Shown piece after piece: positions 18,576 through 26,904 of a stretch of 64,000 bases of DNA. Position 1 is the first letter of the stretch, and the number at the start of each line of letters is the position of its first letter. The notes below the pieces were generated by a model, which ran no database searches, was not told the DNA's origin, and worked only from the letters and a program-made list of their open reading frames with translations. The stretch is from Crenobacter caeni (GTDB lineage: Bacteria > Pseudomonadota > Gammaproteobacteria > Burkholderiales > Chromobacteriaceae). Both the position numbers and the translations under genes were made by a program. The stretch is taken from assembly GCF_010435965.1 (NCBI RefSeq), contig NZ_JAAGAA010000003.1, forward strand, positions 186,001-250,000, given 5' to 3'.

Positions 18576-20537
18576 GTGCATTCGCTGGCTCCTATCGTCC
18601 TCGTCCTGTTGTGCGCCGTCCTCTCCGTCACCCTGTGCCGCACCTTGCGCGTGCCGCCGATGCTGGGCTACCTGGTGGTCGGCTTCATCGCCGGCCCCAG
18701 CGTGCTCTCGCTGGTTCCCGAAGGCGAACAGACGCATTTCCTCGGCGAGATCGGCATCGTGTTCATGATGTTCTCGATCGGCCTCGAATTCTCCCTGCCC
18801 AAACTGAGGGCGATGCGCAGCCTGGTGTTCGGCGTCGGCTTCGCGCAGGTCGCGCTCACCTTGCTGCTGATCATGGCCGGCGTATGGGCGTTGTCCGGCA
18901 ACGCGCTGGCCGGCTTCGCGATCGGCGGCGCGCTGGCGCTCTCGTCGACCGCGATCGTCAGCAAGCTGTTGACCGAGCGTCTGGAACTGGCCAAGCCGCA
19001 CGGCCAGCTGGCGATCGGCGTGCTGCTGTTCCAGGACCTGGCCGTGGTGCCGCTGTTGATCCTGTTGCCGGCGTTCGCCGGCGACTCGGCGTCGCTGGTG
19101 ACCGACCTTGCGCTCGCCGGCGTCAAGGTCGTCGTGGTGATGGCGGTGCTCTTCTTCGTCGGCCAGCGCCTGGTGCGCCCGTGGTTCCACCTGGTCGCAC
19201 GCCAGCGCTCGAGCGAGCTTTTCATGATCAACGTGCTGCTGGTGACGCTGGGCATCGCCTGGCTCACCGAGCTCTCCGGCCTGTCGCTGGCGCTGGGCGC
19301 GTTTGTCGCCGGCATGCTGATCTCCGAGACCGAGTACCGCTTCCAGGTCGAGGAGGATATCCGCCCGTTCCGCGACATCCTGCTCGGCTTCTTCTTCGTC
19401 ACCGTCGGCATGAAGCTCGAGATCAGCGTGCTCACCGAACGCTGGGGCGACGTGCTGGCGATGCTCGCCTTGCTGGTGCCCCTGAAGCTTGCGGTGGTGT
19501 TCGGCATCGCGCGCGCGTTCGGCCACCGCCCGGGCGACTCGCTCAAGGGGGCGCTCGCGCTGGCGCAGGGTGGCGAATTCGGCTTCGTGCTGTTGACGCT
19601 GGCCGCCAACCTCGCGCTGGTGCCGCTCGCGTCGGTGCAGGCGGCGCTGGCGGCGATCATCCTGTCCATGCTGCTCGCGCCCTTCCTGATCCAGTACGCC
19701 GACGCGATCACCCGTCGCCTGATCCGCAACGACTGGATGATGGCGTCGCTCGACCTGCACCAGATTTTGGTGCAGAGCATGAGCAAGTCCGAGCATGTGC
19801 TGGTGTGCGGCTACGGGCGCAGCGGCCAAGCGCTTGCCCGCCTGTTTGACGCCGAGGAGGTGCCGTTCTTCGCGCTCGACCTCGACCCCGAGCGGGTGCG
19901 CGAGGCGAGCGAGGCCGGCGACCCGGTGGTGTTCGGTGACGCGTCGAAGAAGGAAGTGCTGAACGCGGCGGGCATCCAGCGCGCGCGGGTGGTGGTGATC
20001 ACCTTCGCCGACACCCACGTTGCCGAGCGCATCATCGAGACCGTGCAGCAGCTCAAGCCCAACCTGCCGGTGATCGTGCGTACCTCGGACGACAGCGATA
20101 TCGAGCGCCTGCGCGAGGCGGGCGCCGACGAGGTGGTGTCCGAGGTGATGGAGGGCAGCCTGATGCTGGCTTCGCAGGCGCTGATGGTGATGGGCCTGCC
20201 GATGAGCCGCGTGCTGCGCCGCATCCGCACCGCGCGCGAGGCGCGCTACAGCCTGTTCCGCGGTTTCTTCCGCGGCCTGGGCGACGAGCCCGCCGGCGAG
20301 GAGGGCATGCGGCTGGAGAGCGTGCGTCTGACGGCGGACGCGTACGCGGTGGGCAAGCGCATCGGCGAAACCGGGCTGGCCGGGCTGGGGGTCGAGGTCA
20401 AGACCGTACGCCGGCGGCAGTTCAAGCGGCACGACCTTAGCGAGGACTTCGTGCTCGAGGAAAACGACGTGATCGTGCTGCTCGGCCGGAACGAGCAGCT
20501 GGCGCTGGCCGAGCAGCGCCTGCTGCAGGGCGACTGA
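18576..20537 (+). CDS. KefB/KefC-type cation:proton antiporter with RCK domains
   Basis: A 653-aa (from GTG 18576) inner-membrane antiporter of the CPA2 family. About 12 helices occupy residues 1-385, with the GALALSSTAIVSKLL and LLFQDLAVVPLL motifs. An RCK_N/TrkA-N nucleotide-binding domain follows (VLVCGYGRSGQALARLF, then DLDPERVREA). The end carries an RCK_C/TrkA-C domain. Such proteins exchange K+ or Na+ for H+ under nucleotide or glutathione-adduct control. No ancillary KefF/KefG gene is near. The start is uncertain: the frame stays open upstream, and GTG 18558 is an alternative. Confidence 0.9.
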   Translation: MHSLAPIVLVLLCAVLSVTLCRTLRVPPMLGYLVVGFIAGPSVLSLVPEGEQTHFLGEIGIVFMMFSIGLEFSLPKLRAMRSLVFGVGFAQVALTLLLIMAGVWALSGNALAGFAIGGALALSSTAIVSKLLTERLELAKPHGQLAIGVLLFQDLAVVPLLILLPAFAGDSASLVTDLALAGVKVVVVMAVLFFVGQRLVRPWFHLVARQRSSELFMINVLLVTLGIAWLTELSGLSLALGAFVAGMLISETEYRFQVEEDIRPFRDILLGFFFVTVGMKLEISVLTERWGDVLAMLALLVPLKLAVVFGIARAFGHRPGDSLKGALALAQGGEFGFVLLTLAANLALVPLASVQAALAAIILSMLLAPFLIQYADAITRRLIRNDWMMASLDLHQILVQSMSKSEHVLVCGYGRSGQALARLFDAEEVPFFALDLDPERVREASEAGDPVVFGDASKKEVLNAAGIQRARVVVITFADTHVAERIIETVQQLKPNLPVIVRTSDDSDIERLREAGADEVVSEVMEGSLMLASQALMVMGLPMSRVLRRIRTAREARYSLFRGFFRGLGDEPAGEEGMRLESVRLTADAYAVGKRIGETGLAGLGVEVKTVRRRQFKRHDLSEDFVLEENDVIVLLGRNEQLALAEQRLLQGD

Positions 20538-20543
20538 GCCGGT

Positions 20544-22706
20544 TCAGGGCAGGATGGTGGTGATCTGCCGGGTCAGTTCCTGCTTGAGTGCCTGCTGCTT
20601 CTCGCCCGGCGTCGTCTTGCCCTTGACCATCTCGTTGAAGTCGAGCGCGTAGGTCGGCGCGTTGATCTGCCCGGTGATCTTCAGCGGGACGTTGACCTTG
20701 GAGAGGCGCTCGAAGGAGCGCGGGTTCGCCTTCACGTTCAGCGCGTAGTCGATGATGCTCTCCTTGAGGTCGACCTTGCCGCTGCCGGCGACGTTCACCA
20801 GTTGCGAGTGCAGCCTGAGGTCCTGGTTGCGCGCGACCCCTTCTTCGAGGTCGAAGCTGGCCGACAGCGACTGGAAGGTCGTCTTTTGCTGGCTGTTTCC
20901 CTCGAACGGGGTCTGCCCCCAGTCCTTCAGCTCGGCCGGCAGGTTCTTCAGGGCGGCGACCAGGTCGATGCCGGTCAGCGCGCCTTGCGAGAGGCGGACG
21001 CGGCTATGCCCGGTCAGCGACTCGCGCAGGGCGGCCAGCGAGTTGCCGCGCGCGACGATATCGACTTCGGCGCTGCCTTGGCCGTCGACGCGGCTGAAGC
21101 TGAAGAGGTCGGTCAGAAGCGGGCGGATATGCATGCCGTCGAGCTTCTGGCGCACCGTCAGCCGCACGACCTTGTCGCGGACCAGCTCGGCGCTGCCGCT
21201 GAGCGAGCCTTGGTAGATGCGGGCGGACAGGTTGTCGACGGCGAAGCGTTTGCCATCGGCGCTGACGTCGGCGTGCACGTCGCGCACCCGGAAGCGCCCC
21301 ATGTTGAGTTCGCCGATGTCGACCTTGCTGCGCAGGTGCAGGAAGTCCATCCAGTCGAGCTTGAGCGGGGTCTTGTCCTGCAGGAGGGCAACCGCCTGCT
21401 CGGGCTTGGGCTCGGGCAGGTAGCGGTTGAGGTCGAGCTTGTCGAGCGCCAGCGTCGCCTTGTGCTGCGGCGGGAACAGGCCGGTCTGCTCGACCGTCAG
21501 CGTCAGCGGCGTGCCGTCCAGGCGGCCGGCCGCGCGCAGGTTGAAGCGCCCTTCGCTGACCGAGCCGTCGAGCGCGCCTTGCAGGCGGGCAGCCAGTTGG
21601 CCGCGCGGCAGAACCGGTGTCGTCAGCCGGGTCTCCAGCATTAGCGGCGCCATCTGCAGACGCTCCAGCGCAACCAGCTGCACGGGGGCGCTGACCGTCG
21701 CGGTGACGGTGTGTTCGCCACGGCGGGTGACGAGTTCCACGCGGCTATGGTCGGCGTATAGGCCGGCTTCGGTCAGCTTGAGGGCTTCGAGGCTGCCCTT
21801 GAAGCGGTGTTCGGCCTGCGCCAGTTGCAGCGACCCTTCAACGGCGAGGGTCGGTACCGTCATCTGGGCGAGGCTCAGCGTCGCGTGCGGGATGCTCGCG
21901 TCCACCTGAAGCTTGGGTTGCTTGAGCTGGTAGCCCAGGCGCACCCTGTCGGCGCTGACGACGCCCTGTTCGAGGTCGACGTCTAGGTCGCCGCGCACGG
22001 TCAGCAGGCCGGCATCCTGTCGCCGGTTGGCGAATTGCGCGTCCAGCGACAGGGCCCTGACGCGCAGGTGCCGGCCGTCCAGCCGGTAAGGGACGTCCAG
22101 CCTGAGGGTGAGGGTGCGCTTGCCGTCGTTGAGGCGCCCGCCCAGTTGCAGCTTGGCGTCCCCGCGCATGTCGCTCAGCGAGAGTTCCGCGTTGTCGAGG
22201 GTGTAGGCCCGGGCGTCGCCGGCGTCGCGGTAGCTGATGCTGGCATCCTGTATCGAAACGCTGTCCAGGCCGTTTTTTAGCGGCGAGTCTGCTTGCGGCT
22301 GCAGCAGCCCCTCCAGGTTGAGCCGGCCGTCGGCGTCACGCTCGAGGCGGGTATTCAAACCGGTCAGCGCAAGGCGGGTGAGTTCGTGTTCGCCGGCCAA
22401 GAGCGGCAGCCAGGCAAGGTCGGCCCTGAGCGATGCGAGCGTCAGCGCCGGGGTGGCGGCCCCTGGGGTGTAGACGCGCAGGTCGCTGATTTCGACACCG
22501 GGACGCCCCCACAGCTGCGGGCGGATGCTGCCGGAGACTTGTGCGCGCAGGCCGCGCGCGGCGAAAGAGTGTTCGACGGCGTGCCTGACTGCGGCCGCGT
22601 CGAAGCGCACGAAATAGAGCGCGGCCAGGGCGAGCAGCAGGGTGGCGGCGCCGAGCAGGGTAAATACGGAGGTCTTGAGCCAGAACCGGCCAGAATTCAA
22701 CTTCAT
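20544..22706 (-). CDS. AsmA family protein
   Basis: A 720-aa envelope protein. One N-terminal membrane helix (about 12-33) is followed by a long beta-rich periplasmic region typical of AsmA/TamB-like bridges, thought to move phospholipids between membranes. The N-terminal signature (FVRFDAAAVRHAVEHSFAARG) and the C-terminal AsmA_2 region (GSAEVDIVARGNSLAALRESL, seen as VDIVARGNSL and LTGHSRVRLSQGALTGIDL) are present. It is convergent with the antiporter gene, with 6 bp between stops. It shares its upstream region with tRNA-Gly on the same strand. Confidence 0.9.
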   Translation of the reverse strand: MKLNSGRFWLKTSVFTLLGAATLLLALAALYFVRFDAAAVRHAVEHSFAARGLRAQVSGSIRPQLWGRPGVEISDLRVYTPGAATPALTLASLRADLAWLPLLAGEHELTRLALTGLNTRLERDADGRLNLEGLLQPQADSPLKNGLDSVSIQDASISYRDAGDARAYTLDNAELSLSDMRGDAKLQLGGRLNDGKRTLTLRLDVPYRLDGRHLRVRALSLDAQFANRRQDAGLLTVRGDLDVDLEQGVVSADRVRLGYQLKQPKLQVDASIPHATLSLAQMTVPTLAVEGSLQLAQAEHRFKGSLEALKLTEAGLYADHSRVELVTRRGEHTVTATVSAPVQLVALERLQMAPLMLETRLTTPVLPRGQLAARLQGALDGSVSEGRFNLRAAGRLDGTPLTLTVEQTGLFPPQHKATLALDKLDLNRYLPEPKPEQAVALLQDKTPLKLDWMDFLHLRSKVDIGELNMGRFRVRDVHADVSADGKRFAVDNLSARIYQGSLSGSAELVRDKVVRLTVRQKLDGMHIRPLLTDLFSFSRVDGQGSAEVDIVARGNSLAALRESLTGHSRVRLSQGALTGIDLVAALKNLPAELKDWGQTPFEGNSQQKTTFQSLSASFDLEEGVARNQDLRLHSQLVNVAGSGKVDLKESIIDYALNVKANPRSFERLSKVNVPLKITGQINAPTYALDFNEMVKGKTTPGEKQQALKQELTRQITTILP

Positions 22707-22737
22707 GCTGAGTCGGTCAGGAATGGTGCGAAGGTGC

Positions 22738-22811
22738 TGGAGCGGGTGAAGGGAATCGAACCCTCGTCGTAAGCTTGGGAAGCTTCTGCTCTACCATTGA
22801 GCTACACCCGC
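22738..22811 (-). tRNA. tRNA-Gly (anticodon CCC)
   Basis: The minus strand folds as a cloverleaf. The acceptor is GCGGGTG/CACCCGC, the D arm GCTC/GAGC, the anticodon loop TTCCCAA (anticodon CCC), and the T arm AGGG-TTCGATT-CCCT. The CCA end is encoded (TCCA). The closing pair 27-43 is a G-A mismatch. It lies 31 bp upstream of the AsmA gene. Confidence 0.95.
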
Positions 22812-22825
22812 GGTGAGAGCTGGCC

Positions 22826-22854
22826 ATTATATGCAAGCTACCGCCTGATGGCAA
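22826..22854 (-). promoter_or_regulatory. Sigma-70 promoter of tRNA-Gly
   Basis: On the minus strand TTGCCA (22849-22854) and a perfect TATAAT (22826-22831) are 17 bp apart. Transcription should start about 7 bp before the tRNA 5' end region. Confidence 0.8.
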
Positions 22855-23246
22855 CCGGATGGGTAAGTTGCCTCGATCGGCGTCTCAATTGGCATTAAAT
22901 AATACACAAGTTGCTGACGATGGCATTTGCAAGCAATTAACCACTCATAATGGATTATTTGTGCCAAATACTATTGACGATGCCCGGGTGAATGGATAAT
23001 TTGTTGTTAAAGCATATTGTATGCAATCGGCAGCGCCGGCCACCACCCCTCGGCCGTGCGCCGAGACCGGCTCCAACCTGCCGCCGGTCTTTCCGATCCG
23101 GACGCCGCTTGGCGACCATTTCAAGTAGTGACCCGTTTTGAGGCGTGATCCGTCTGTTGGTGGGCACTTTCTGCTGTAGGCCGCGTGTTTCGGCCTGCGC
23201 GGCGTGTTGCCGCGTGCTGTCGCATCAATGGAATCAGGATAACAAC
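22855..23246. other. Gene-free AT-richer stretch and long leader upstream of the SNF transporter
   Basis: No convincing coding frame is seen. The first about 170 bp are clearly more AT-rich than the surrounding genes and contain an imperfect inverted pair (GGCATTAAATAAT at about 22891 and ATTATTTGTGCC at about 22955). The remainder is G+C-rich and would be the untranslated leader, with short self-complementary segments such as CCGCCGG and GGCC runs. No known riboswitch was recognised. Confidence 0.45.
22974..23002 (+). promoter_or_regulatory. Predicted sigma-70 promoter of the SNF transporter gene
   Basis: TTGACG (22974-22979) and TAATTT (22997-23002) are separated by exactly 17 bp. This would give a leader of about 235 nt before the transporter ATG. 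Confidence 0.5.
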
Positions 23247-24575
23247 ATGGCAAGATCTCAATGGGGTTCCCGTCTCGGGTTCATTCTCGCCGCCGCCGGC
23301 TCGGCCGTCGGCCTTGGCGCCATCTGGAAGTTTCCCTACGTCGCGTCGCAAAACGGCGGCGGCGCATTTTTGCTGATCTTTATTGGCTTCGTGTTCACCC
23401 TCGGCATCGCGATGATGATGGCCGAAATGGCGCTGGGACGTGCCGCTCAGAGCGGGGCGGTCGGCGCCTACCGCAAGATGGGTGGCAAGAGATGGGTATG
23501 GGTCGGCTATATGGGCGTACTGGTCGGTTTCCTGATCATGTCCTTCTATAGCGTGGTCGGCGGCTGGACGATCGCCTACATCATCAAGTCGGTGACCGGC
23601 GAGGTGATCTCGGCGGACGCCAAGCACCTGGGCAGCGTGTTCGGCAGCTTCGTGTCCGACCCGGTGCAGCCCCTGGTCTACCACGCGCTCTTCATGGCGC
23701 TGACCGTGGGCGTGGTGTTGGGCGGCGTGCAAAAGGGTATCGAGAACCTGTCCAAGTTCCTGATGCCGGCGCTGTTCGTGATGATGCTGGTGCTGATCGT
23801 GCGCGGCCTGTTCCTGCCCGGCGCGCTCGACGGTGTTGCCTACTTCCTGAACCCCGATTTTTCCAAGGTGACCGGCAAGACGGTGATCGACGCGCTGGGG
23901 CTGGCCTTCTTCTCGCTGTCGCTGGGCATGGGCGCGATGGTCGCCTACGGCTCCTACGTCAGCAAGGACACCTCCATTCCTTCTTCGGCGCTGTGGGTGG
24001 TGTCGCTGACCACCGGCGTGTGCATCCTGGCGGGCCTGATGGTGCTGCCGGCGGTGTTCGCCTTCGGCTTCGACCCGGCCGCCGGCCCGGGCCTGACCTT
24101 CATCACCATGCCGGCGGTGTTTGCCAAGATGGTCGGCGGCCAGCTGTTCGCGGTGGTGTTCTTCATCCTCTTGATGGTCGCCGCGCTGACCTCGGCCGTC
24201 TCGCTGATGGAGGTGGTGACCAGCTTCATGATCGACGAATTCCACATGAAGCGGGTGCCGGCCGCGCTGTCGATGGCGTCGCTGATGTTCGTGCTCGGCG
24301 TGCCAGCGTCCTTGTCGCTGGGCGAGTGGAGCGGCTACACCCTGTTCGGCAAGGGCGTGTTCGACCTGCTCGACTACACGACGTCCAACATCCTGATGCC
24401 GCTGGGCGGTGTGCTGCTGGCGATCCTGGCCGGCTGGAAGATCTGGCCGGAGATCCACGCGCAACTGGGCGGCGACCGTGGCGAGCGCATCGTGTGGATG
24501 CCGGCGATGAAGGCGATCAGCTGCTTCGTCGCCCCGGCGCTGGTCGGCGTGATCCTCGTCTACAACAACCTGTAA
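23247..24575 (+). CDS. Sodium-dependent transporter, SNF/NSS family
   Basis: A 442-aa neurotransmitter:sodium symporter-type protein (LeuT fold) with about 11 membrane helices. The N-terminal family signature is complete (SRLGFILAAAGSAVGLGAIW, then FPYVASQNGGGAF). The unwound helix-1 Na+/substrate site (AAAGSAVGLGAIW) and helix-6 FFSLSLGMGAM are present. Bacterial members take up amino acids with Na+. The ATG at 23247 follows an AGGA-type site; frames upstream are the leader. Confidence 0.93.
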   Translation: MARSQWGSRLGFILAAAGSAVGLGAIWKFPYVASQNGGGAFLLIFIGFVFTLGIAMMMAEMALGRAAQSGAVGAYRKMGGKRWVWVGYMGVLVGFLIMSFYSVVGGWTIAYIIKSVTGEVISADAKHLGSVFGSFVSDPVQPLVYHALFMALTVGVVLGGVQKGIENLSKFLMPALFVMMLVLIVRGLFLPGALDGVAYFLNPDFSKVTGKTVIDALGLAFFSLSLGMGAMVAYGSYVSKDTSIPSSALWVVSLTTGVCILAGLMVLPAVFAFGFDPAAGPGLTFITMPAVFAKMVGGQLFAVVFFILLMVAALTSAVSLMEVVTSFMIDEFHMKRVPAALSMASLMFVLGVPASLSLGEWSGYTLFGKGVFDLLDYTTSNILMPLGGVLLAILAGWKIWPEIHAQLGGDRGERIVWMPAMKAISCFVAPALVGVILVYNNL

Positions 24576-24613
24576 GGCTGGCGGCCAAGGCCTACGCTTT
24601 GGCACGCAAGGAC

Positions 24614-24643
24614 AAGGGGCGTCCCGCATGGGGCGTCCCTTTT
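24614..24643 (+). terminator. Rho-independent terminator after the SNF transporter
   Basis: A 12-bp stem with two G-T pairs (AAGGGGCGTCCC/GGGGCGTCCCTT, loop GCAT) runs into TTTT. Confidence 0.8.
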
Positions 24644-24683
24644 GTCTTAACATCGACGGCGTGAATTCCTGGAGACAACAAGC

Positions 24684-25685
24684 ATGCAAAAACGTCTGCT
24701 CGTGCTGTACACCGGTGGCACCATCGGCATGGACGAGACCCCGGATGGCCTCGCGCCGGTGCCCGGGTTGCTGCCCCGCCTGCTCGAGCGCTTCCGCGGC
24801 CCGGCTCTCGACTTCGAACTGCGCGAGTACGCGCCGCTGATCGACTCGTCGGCGATCACGCTTGCCGACATGCGCACGCTGTGCGCAGACATCGCCGCCG
24901 AATACGAACATTTCGACGGCTTCGTGGTGATCCACGGTACCGACACCATGGCGTACACCGCGAGCATGCTCGCCTTCGCGCTGCGGGGCCTCGCCAAGCC
25001 GGTGGTGGTCACCGGCTCGCAACTACCGCTGGTCCATCCGCGCAGCGACGGCTGGAGCAACCTGGCCGACGCGTTCGAGGCGGCGTGCCAGGGCGACCTG
25101 CACGAGGTCGCACTCGCGTTTGACCGCCTGCTGCTGCGCGGCTGCCGCGCACGCAAGGTCGACGCGGCGTCGTTCGCCGGTTTCGACAGCCCGAACGCGC
25201 CGCACCTGGCGCGTTTCGGCATCAATGTCGACTGGCGGCGCGAACACTGGCGCCGGGCGACACAACCGTTCGCGCCGGCCTTGCCCGACCCCGCGCGGCG
25301 AGTGCTGCCGATGCTGCTGATGCCCGGTGCGTCGGCCGCGCTGTTCGGGCGCATGCTGCACGAAGATGACGTCGACGCCGCCGTCCTGCTCTCCTACGGC
25401 AACGGCAACGCGCCGGCCGACCCGGCCTTGCTCGATGGTGTCGCCGCCGCGACCGCGCGCGGGGTGCCGGTGCTCAACCTGACCCAGGTCGTGCGCGGCG
25501 CGGTCGAGGTCGGCGCGTACGCGGCCAGCCAGCCACTGGCGCGGGCCGGCGCCTTGCCCGGTGCCGACATGACGCCGGAGGCGGCGTTGGCCAAGCTGAC
25601 CTTGCTGGGTGCGCTGGGCCTGGATGCGACAGAGGCGCGCGCCTACCTGACCGCCAATATCGCCGGCGAGCTTACCGTTGCCTAA
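24684..25685 (+). CDS. ansA: Type I (cytoplasmic) L-asparaginase
   Basis: A 333-aa asparaginase hydrolysing L-asparagine to aspartate and ammonia. Both catalytic threonine motifs are present: YTGGTIGM near residue 10 and VIHGTDTMAYTASML near residue 85. Further active-site residues lie in VVTGSQLPLVHPRSDGW. There is no signal peptide, so it is cytoplasmic. It follows the amino-acid-type SNF transporter, but a terminator separates them. Confidence 0.92.
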   Translation: MQKRLLVLYTGGTIGMDETPDGLAPVPGLLPRLLERFRGPALDFELREYAPLIDSSAITLADMRTLCADIAAEYEHFDGFVVIHGTDTMAYTASMLAFALRGLAKPVVVTGSQLPLVHPRSDGWSNLADAFEAACQGDLHEVALAFDRLLLRGCRARKVDAASFAGFDSPNAPHLARFGINVDWRREHWRRATQPFAPALPDPARRVLPMLLMPGASAALFGRMLHEDDVDAAVLLSYGNGNAPADPALLDGVAAATARGVPVLNLTQVVRGAVEVGAYAASQPLARAGALPGADMTPEAALAKLTLLGALGLDATEARAYLTANIAGELTVA

Positions 25686-25711
25686 TTAACGGGCAGTTCC
25701 GGCTTTTCCCT

Positions 25712-25886
25712 GCCGGAACAGGTGCTTGGCGCGCCTGTCCACAGCGTGCCCACACCGCTGTCCAGTCCCGTTGTGGGCAAAATTACCGGCTGCCTGTTTT
25801 TTGGGCGGCCGGTTTTTGCTTTTTGATTTCAGTGGCTTGTCGTTCTTGTCCACAGCCTCTCAACAACGATCTCCCCGGCGTTTGTG
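25712..25886 (+). repeat. Intergenic repeat module A (two 44-bp motif copies), left of the NadR-kinase-like gene
   Basis: This module starts with GCCGGAACAG and contains two gapless copies of a 44-bp motif at 25732-25775 and 25843-25886. The fixed columns are T/C-TGTCCACAG at 4-13, CACA at 20-23 (first copy), GTCCAG at 29-34 (first copy) and TGTG near the end. A second module with the same layout lies 790 bp downstream. GCCGGAAC is also the right arm of a stem-loop here (25696-25719). Each motif includes a DnaA-box-like 9-mer (25735-25743, 25846-25854). The function is unknown. Confidence 0.7.
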
Positions 25887-25907
25887 AGAAACACGCCGGC
25901 TGCCGTA

Positions 25908-25913
25908 TATAAT
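25908..25913 (+). promoter_or_regulatory. Predicted -10 element of the NadR-kinase-like gene
   Basis: A perfect TATAAT lies 29 bp before the ATG at 25943. No good -35 hexamer is found at 16-18 bp, so an activator or an extended element may be needed. Confidence 0.4.
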
Positions 25914-25942
25914 GGGCGATTACCGTTTGTGCCCGCCGCACG

Positions 25943-26494
25943 ATGTCTGCTGTCTATCCCCTGAAGATCGCCATCGTCGGCCCGGAGTCTTGCGGCAAGA
26001 GCACGCTGGCCGCGGCGCTGGCCGTGCGCCTGCGTGGAATCGGGCTGCAGGTTGCGCTGGTCGACGAGTACGCGCGCGAGTATTACGCGCAGCGCGCCTA
26101 CCGGCCGACCCTGGCCGATGTGATGGCGATCGCCGAAGGGCAGATGGCGCGCGAGGCGGCGGCGTCGGGCGACGTGGTGTTGTGCGACAGCACGGCGCTC
26201 ACTTGCCGGATCTGGGCCGAGGTCGGTTTCGGCCAGGTGCCCGCGCCGTTGGCCGAGCTCGACCATCGCGGCTACGCGCTGACCCTGCTTGCGAGGCCCG
26301 ACATTCCGTGGCAACACGACCCGCTGCGCTCGCACCCCTACGCGCGGGACGCGCTGTTCGGGCGCTACCGGCAGGCGCTCGCCGCGATGGAGGGCTGTCC
26401 GGTGGCCGAGGTAGTGGGAGACGGCGAGGCGCGCGTCGCGTGCGCGTGGGATGCGCTGGCACCGCTGTTGCCTGTTTCTTGTGCAGCTGGCTGA
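25943..26494 (+). CDS. AAA/P-loop ATPase resembling the ribosylnicotinamide kinase domain of NadR
   Basis: A 183-aa P-loop protein. Walker A is IVGPESCGKSTLAAAL (residues about 10-25). Further NadR-kinase-like signatures are DEYAREYY, CDSTALTCRIW and the ARPDIPWQHDPLRSHP segment. It has neither the NMN adenylyltransferase nor the HTH domain of full NadR, so at most it would phosphorylate nicotinamide riboside or another small molecule. Repeat modules frame it on both sides, and the last codons lie close to module B. No clear ribosome-binding site is seen before the ATG. NAD-linked neighbours (nnr, pncB) are distant. Confidence 0.75.
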   Translation: MSAVYPLKIAIVGPESCGKSTLAAALAVRLRGIGLQVALVDEYAREYYAQRAYRPTLADVMAIAEGQMAREAAASGDVVLCDSTALTCRIWAEVGFGQVPAPLAELDHRGYALTLLARPDIPWQHDPLRSHPYARDALFGRYRQALAAMEGCPVAEVVGDGEARVACAWDALAPLLPVSCAAG

Positions 26495-26501
26495 AAGCTT
26501 C

Positions 26502-26678
26502 GCCGGAACAGCGGCTTGCGTCGCTTGTGCACAGGTGGTGCACAGCGCTGTCCAGCCGGTGTGGGGATAAGCGGGTGAGGCCTGCCTAAAAAACGGGCAA
26601 CGAACAAAACCTGTGTGCCGTGAAGTACTTGCCGCTGTTTTCCACAGCCTGTACACACGGCCGTCCAGCAAGGATGTG
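26502..26678 (+). repeat. Intergenic repeat module B (two 44-bp motif copies), right of the NadR-kinase-like gene
   Basis: The module opens with the same GCCGGAACAG as module A. It carries motif copies at 26522-26565 and 26635-26678, 113 bp apart (111 bp in module A). In both copies CACAG and GTCCAG are separated by exactly the same distance as in the first copy of module A. The second copy ends 4 bp before the ATG of the S4 gene and includes its ribosome-binding region. DnaA-box-like 9-mers are at 26525-26533 and 26638-26646, plus one on the minus strand at 26562-26570. Confidence 0.7.
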
Positions 26679-26682
26679 AAGA

Positions 26683-26904
26683 ATGAACGAAACCGTAGCC
26701 ATCGAGCGCGAATTCATCGCGCTGTGCGACCTGTTGAAGGTCGCCGGCGTCGCCGACTCGGGCGGCATGGGCAAGCAGATGGTCGCCGAGGGGCTGGTTT
26801 GCGTCGACGGCGCAGTCGAGCTGCGCAAGACCTGCAAGATCCGCCCGGGGCAGACCGTCAGCGGTGAGGGCTTCGAGATCCGCGTGGTCGCCGCCGATGA
26901 CTGA
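26683..26904 (+). CDS. Small RNA-binding S4 domain protein (YbcJ-like)
   Basis: A 73-aa stand-alone S4 domain, with the usual core FIALCDLLKVAGVADSGGMGK, VAEGLVCVDGAVELRKTCKI and the closing RPGQTV. Proteins of this size and type bind RNA; the target is unknown. The start has AAGGA 7 bases upstream. It overlaps the next small gene by 8 bp and heads a four-gene run to yciO. Confidence 0.85.
   Translation: MNETVAIEREFIALCDLLKVAGVADSGGMGKQMVAEGLVCVDGAVELRKTCKIRPGQTVSGEGFEIRVVAADD

Noticed and set aside
18543-20432. A 629-codon open frame opposite the KefB-type antiporter
   Set aside because: Composition (His, Arg, Gln rich), no domain and no ribosome-binding site; the sense strand is a clear antiporter.
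23121-25022. A 633-codon minus-strand frame across the SNF transporter and asparaginase genes
   Set aside because: It spans two unrelated plus-strand genes and their terminator and shows only shadow composition.
25732-26678. Chromosomal origin of replication
   Set aside because: The DnaA-box-like sites are imperfect, no AT-rich unwinding element is evident and no origin-linked genes are present; kept only as a finding to test.
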